From Actinomycetota bacterium (GTDB lineage Bacteria > Actinomycetota > Acidimicrobiia > Actinomarinales > Actinomarinaceae), in contig PBPX01000064.1 in assembly GCA_002724835.1 (NCBI GenBank), forward strand, positions 1 through 5,904: DNA of 5,904 nt, in the 5' to 3' direction. The notes beneath the pieces were generated by a model that worked only from the letters and a program-made list of their open reading frames with translations, did no database searches and was not told where the DNA came from. Below, one piece after another: positions 4,378 to 5,904 of the stretch. Both the position numbers and the translations under genes were made by a program. How positions within the stretch are numbered: position 1 is the first letter of the stretch; each line of letters starts with the position of its first letter.

Positions 4378-5394
4378 ATGGCTAACGCCACACAGTCAGT
4401 ACTTGGTGCGCTGAATAAAGCGGTCTCTAATACCGCTGGCTCTCAGGCATACGATACCAAGTACGCAACTTATCTAAAACTGTTTAGTGGAGAATTGTTC
4501 AAAGCTTATGAAAGTGCTACGATTGCTCGTGACACAATTCAACGCCGTACATTAAAGAACGGCAAGAGCTTACAGTTCATCTTCACTGGACGTATGCAAG
4601 CGGCTTACCATACTCCTGGTGAACCAATCCTCGGATCAGGCGATCCTCCAGTAGCTGAGAAGACCATCCAATGTGATGACCTTCTAATCAGCTCTGCGTT
4701 CGTTTATGATTTAGATGAAACACTTGCACATTACTCTCTAAGATCAGAGATCTCATCTAAGATCGGTCATGCATTGGCTGAAGCATATGATAAGAAAGTC
4801 TTCAGAACGATTGCTCTAGCAGCACGTGAAGCACATCCTATCACTGCATCTCCAGGACCAGAACCAGGTGGTACTCAGATTGAACTTGGAGTAACCAAGG
4901 AGTACAATGCACAGGCACTAGTGGATGCCTTCTTTGAGGCGGCAGCTGTGCTAGATGAAAAGAACCTTCCTAAGACTGGACGTACAGCCGTGCTTAACCC
5001 ACGTCAGTACTACGCTCTAGTATCTCAGGTATCTTCTAACATCCTCAATAGAGACTATGGTAACTCACAAGGTAACCTGAACTCTGGTGAAGGTTTAGTA
5101 CAGATAGCTGGTATCAACATCAAGCGTTCTAACAACCTACCTTTCTTAGCTGGTACAGTTAACCCAGTATCTGGAGAGAACAACACTTACAACGGTGACT
5201 TCTCTACACACTGCGGTCTTATCTATCAGCGTGATGTAGCTGGAGTTGTAGAGGCTATTGGCCCTCAAGTCCAAGTTACTGGTGGGGACGTATCAGTTTT
5301 ATACCAAGGTGATGTACTTGTCGGGCGTCTTGCAATGGGCGCAGGCACACTTAACCCTGCAGGTGCAATTGAATTAACCTCAGCACGTAGCTAA
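4378..5394 (+). CDS. Major capsid protein, T7 gp10-like
   Basis: A 338-residue protein, close to T7 gp10A (345), of the HK97-fold capsid family that forms the icosahedral shell. Clear matches to T7 include LKLFSGELFKAYESATIARD near residues 33-52, GKSLQFIFTGRMQAAYHTPGE at 62-82 (T7: GKSAQFPVLGRTQAAYLAPGE), and DLDETLAHYSLRSEISSKIG at 111-130 (T7: DIEDAMNHYDVRSEYTSQLG). The C-terminal part (GINIKRSNNLPFLAG, then IYQRDVAGVVEAIGPQVQ and VLVGRLAMGAGTLNPAGAIEL) matches the P-domain and closing strands of the family. The start lacks a Shine-Dalgarno site but gives the expected N-arm length. Unlike T7, hli, psbA and the other inserted genes separate it from the scaffold. I see no slippery sequence for a T7-style 10B frameshift product. 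Confidence 0.97.
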   Translation: MANATQSVLGALNKAVSNTAGSQAYDTKYATYLKLFSGELFKAYESATIARDTIQRRTLKNGKSLQFIFTGRMQAAYHTPGEPILGSGDPPVAEKTIQCDDLLISSAFVYDLDETLAHYSLRSEISSKIGHALAEAYDKKVFRTIALAAREAHPITASPGPEPGGTQIELGVTKEYNAQALVDAFFEAAAVLDEKNLPKTGRTAVLNPRQYYALVSQVSSNILNRDYGNSQGNLNSGEGLVQIAGINIKRSNNLPFLAGTVNPVSGENNTYNGDFSTHCGLIYQRDVAGVVEAIGPQVQVTGGDVSVLYQGDVLVGRLAMGAGTLNPAGAIELTSARS

Positions 5395-5396
5395 TC

Positions 5397-5573
5397 ATGT
5401 CTCTTAAACCTGGAACTTCACAGACTATAACCAGAACAAAAGGTAATTACCATGCTTCTGCAGATTATAGTGGTATTGGGAAAGTAAAGAGTTCAGTTAC
5501 GAAAGACCCCGCTACTCCTTTGGAGTACGGTAGGCAGCATTCAAACAGTGCGCTGCTAGGTACAGTTTCTTAA
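5397..5573 (+). CDS. Small protein after the major capsid protein, unknown
   Basis: A 58-residue ORF whose ATG lies 2 bases after the capsid stop and which ends at TAA 5571-5573. The product starts MSLKPGTSQTITRTKGNYH and continues with a Ser/Gly/Lys-rich, basic and probably flexible chain ending LLGTVS. There is no signal peptide or membrane segment. The tight spacing to the capsid gene suggests translational coupling, and hence abundant synthesis with the capsid, as would suit a minor virion component. I do not recognise the family. In T7 this position is occupied by the frameshift extension that makes 10B, but no shift site connects the two frames here. Confidence 0.6.
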   Translation: MSLKPGTSQTITRTKGNYHASADYSGIGKVKSSVTKDPATPLEYGRQHSNSALLGTVS

Positions 5574-5585
5574 CACTATAATACT

Positions 5586-5783
5586 ATGGCAGTACCAACA
5601 GCAGTTGGAGAATACGGTGTATGTAAAGGTACACAAACTCGTATCTCTCCATCTGATACAAGTGGATCAGGCACCCCTTCAGCGGTTGCCTCCACAACTA
5701 AAAACTTACGTTTAGCTTATGCTACTGTAGGCGGTTCAGGTGTCCTTGACACTTGCGCTGTAGTTACAGCTCAGTATAACTAA
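5586..5783 (+). CDS. Small Thr/Ser/Gly-rich protein, unknown function
   Basis: A 65-residue ORF starting 12 bases after the previous stop and ending 6 bases before a strong terminator. The sequence is neutral and rich in Thr, Ser, Gly, Ala and Val (SPSDTSGSGTPSAVASTTK in the middle, then LRLAYATVGGSGV and DTCAVVTAQYN), which suggests a beta-rich small domain with two cysteines (residues 13 and 57). The composition resembles small phage surface or decoration proteins rather than enzymes. There is no signal peptide and no Shine-Dalgarno site. Being the last gene of the capsid transcript fits a high-copy virion component, but that is inference from position only. Confidence 0.65.
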   Translation: MAVPTAVGEYGVCKGTQTRISPSDTSGSGTPSAVASTTKNLRLAYATVGGSGVLDTCAVVTAQYN

Positions 5784-5789
5784 CTTAAT

Positions 5790-5819
5790 AAGGGGGGTAT
5801 CACTACCTCCCTTTTTTTT
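5790..5819 (+). terminator. Intrinsic terminator after the capsid gene cluster
   Basis: AAGGGGGGTA (5790-5799) pairs with TACCTCCCTT (5804-5813), one G-T pair, around a TCAC loop, and the T-run continues to 5819. This is a strong rho-independent terminator in the same place as the T7 terminator after gene 10. It should reduce transcription into the tail genes relative to capsid. Confidence 0.92.
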
Positions 5820-5836
5820 ATTTATAATTCTTAACT

Positions 5837-5904
5837 ATGACTACCACAACAATTGATCTCGATACCGAACTATCCGCAGTCAATGCGATTCTTGGTAGCA
5901 TCGG
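5837..5904 (+). CDS. Tail tubular protein A, N-terminus (3' partial), T7 gp11-like
   Basis: Only the first 22 codons plus two bases are in the window, running to the edge. The translated start MTTTTIDLDTELSAVNAILG contains ELSAVNAILGSIG, which matches the N-terminal ELSAVNDILASIG of T7 gp11. In that family the protein forms the gatekeeper ring that joins the portal to the nozzle of the tail. Position after the capsid gene and the terminator fits the T7 order exactly. The ATG follows the terminator T-run by only 17 bases and has no Shine-Dalgarno site, so expression probably depends on read-through. Confidence 0.9.
   Translation, partial: MTTTTIDLDTELSAVNAILGSI

Noticed and set aside
5380..5573. 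T7-like -1 frameshift from the capsid gene into the 58-residue ORF
   Set aside because: The two frames are related by -1, but a stop (TAG 5388-5390) blocks the -1 frame upstream, and no slippery heptamer exists in the few remaining bases.
5577..5828. TATAAT boxes at 5577-5582 and 5823-5828
   Set aside because: Perfect -10 hexamers, but no -35 match at suitable spacing, and they sit so close to the start codons that transcripts would be almost leaderless. They are likely chance in AT-rich spacers.
1..5904. CRISPR arrays, insertion sequences, integrase or rRNA genes
   Set aside because: No spaced direct repeats, transposase or integrase motifs, or rRNA sequences seen on either strand.

Overview
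The window looks like part of the late (virion morphogenesis) region of a marine T7-like cyanophage, a podovirus of Prochlorococcus or Synechococcus. Three things support this: the T7 gene order (portal end, scaffold, major capsid, start of tail tubular protein A), the photosynthesis genes hli and psbA placed between scaffold and capsid, and the moderately AT-rich composition. The psbA product carries the full photosystem II D1 residue set and has Prochlorococcus-like stretches such as FLVYPFGQG, so Prochlorococcus is the slightly better host guess. This is inference, because no host sequence is present. All genes lie on the + strand.

Layout. Positions 1-1638 hold the portal C-terminus, a small basic protein that overlaps it, the acidic scaffold, and two very small unknown proteins. 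These are tightly packed, with two start/stop overlaps. After a 65-base spacer with a weak hairpin come hli (1704-1889) and psbA (1890-2945), which abut exactly. Immediately after psbA lies the most interesting segment: an RNA element with the sequence and folding signature of the cyanobacterial Downstream-peptide RNA (glutamine-II riboswitch), a 15-codon TYRG peptide ORF with a good Shine-Dalgarno site, and, 4 bases later, a gene for a secreted small outer-membrane-barrel-like protein. A strong intrinsic terminator at about 3449-3478 closes this unit.

The second half (3598 onward) starts with a 184-residue beta-rich, probably structural protein. A 225-base non-coding stretch follows, containing a GNRA hairpin, a 68-nt tRNA-Gly(UCC)-like sequence with a reduced D-arm, and a 14-bp perfect palindrome. 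Then come the major capsid gene, two small unknown ORFs, a second strong terminator (5790-5819), and the start of tail tubular protein A, cut by the window end.

How it works together. The structural genes build the T7-type head and head-tail connector. The Hli and D1 proteins probably keep host photosystem II working during late infection, since they sit among genes made at that stage. The putative glutamine riboswitch would add a nitrogen-status input to the peptide and the secreted protein. That regulatory link, and any translational coupling between those two genes, is inferred from arrangement only.
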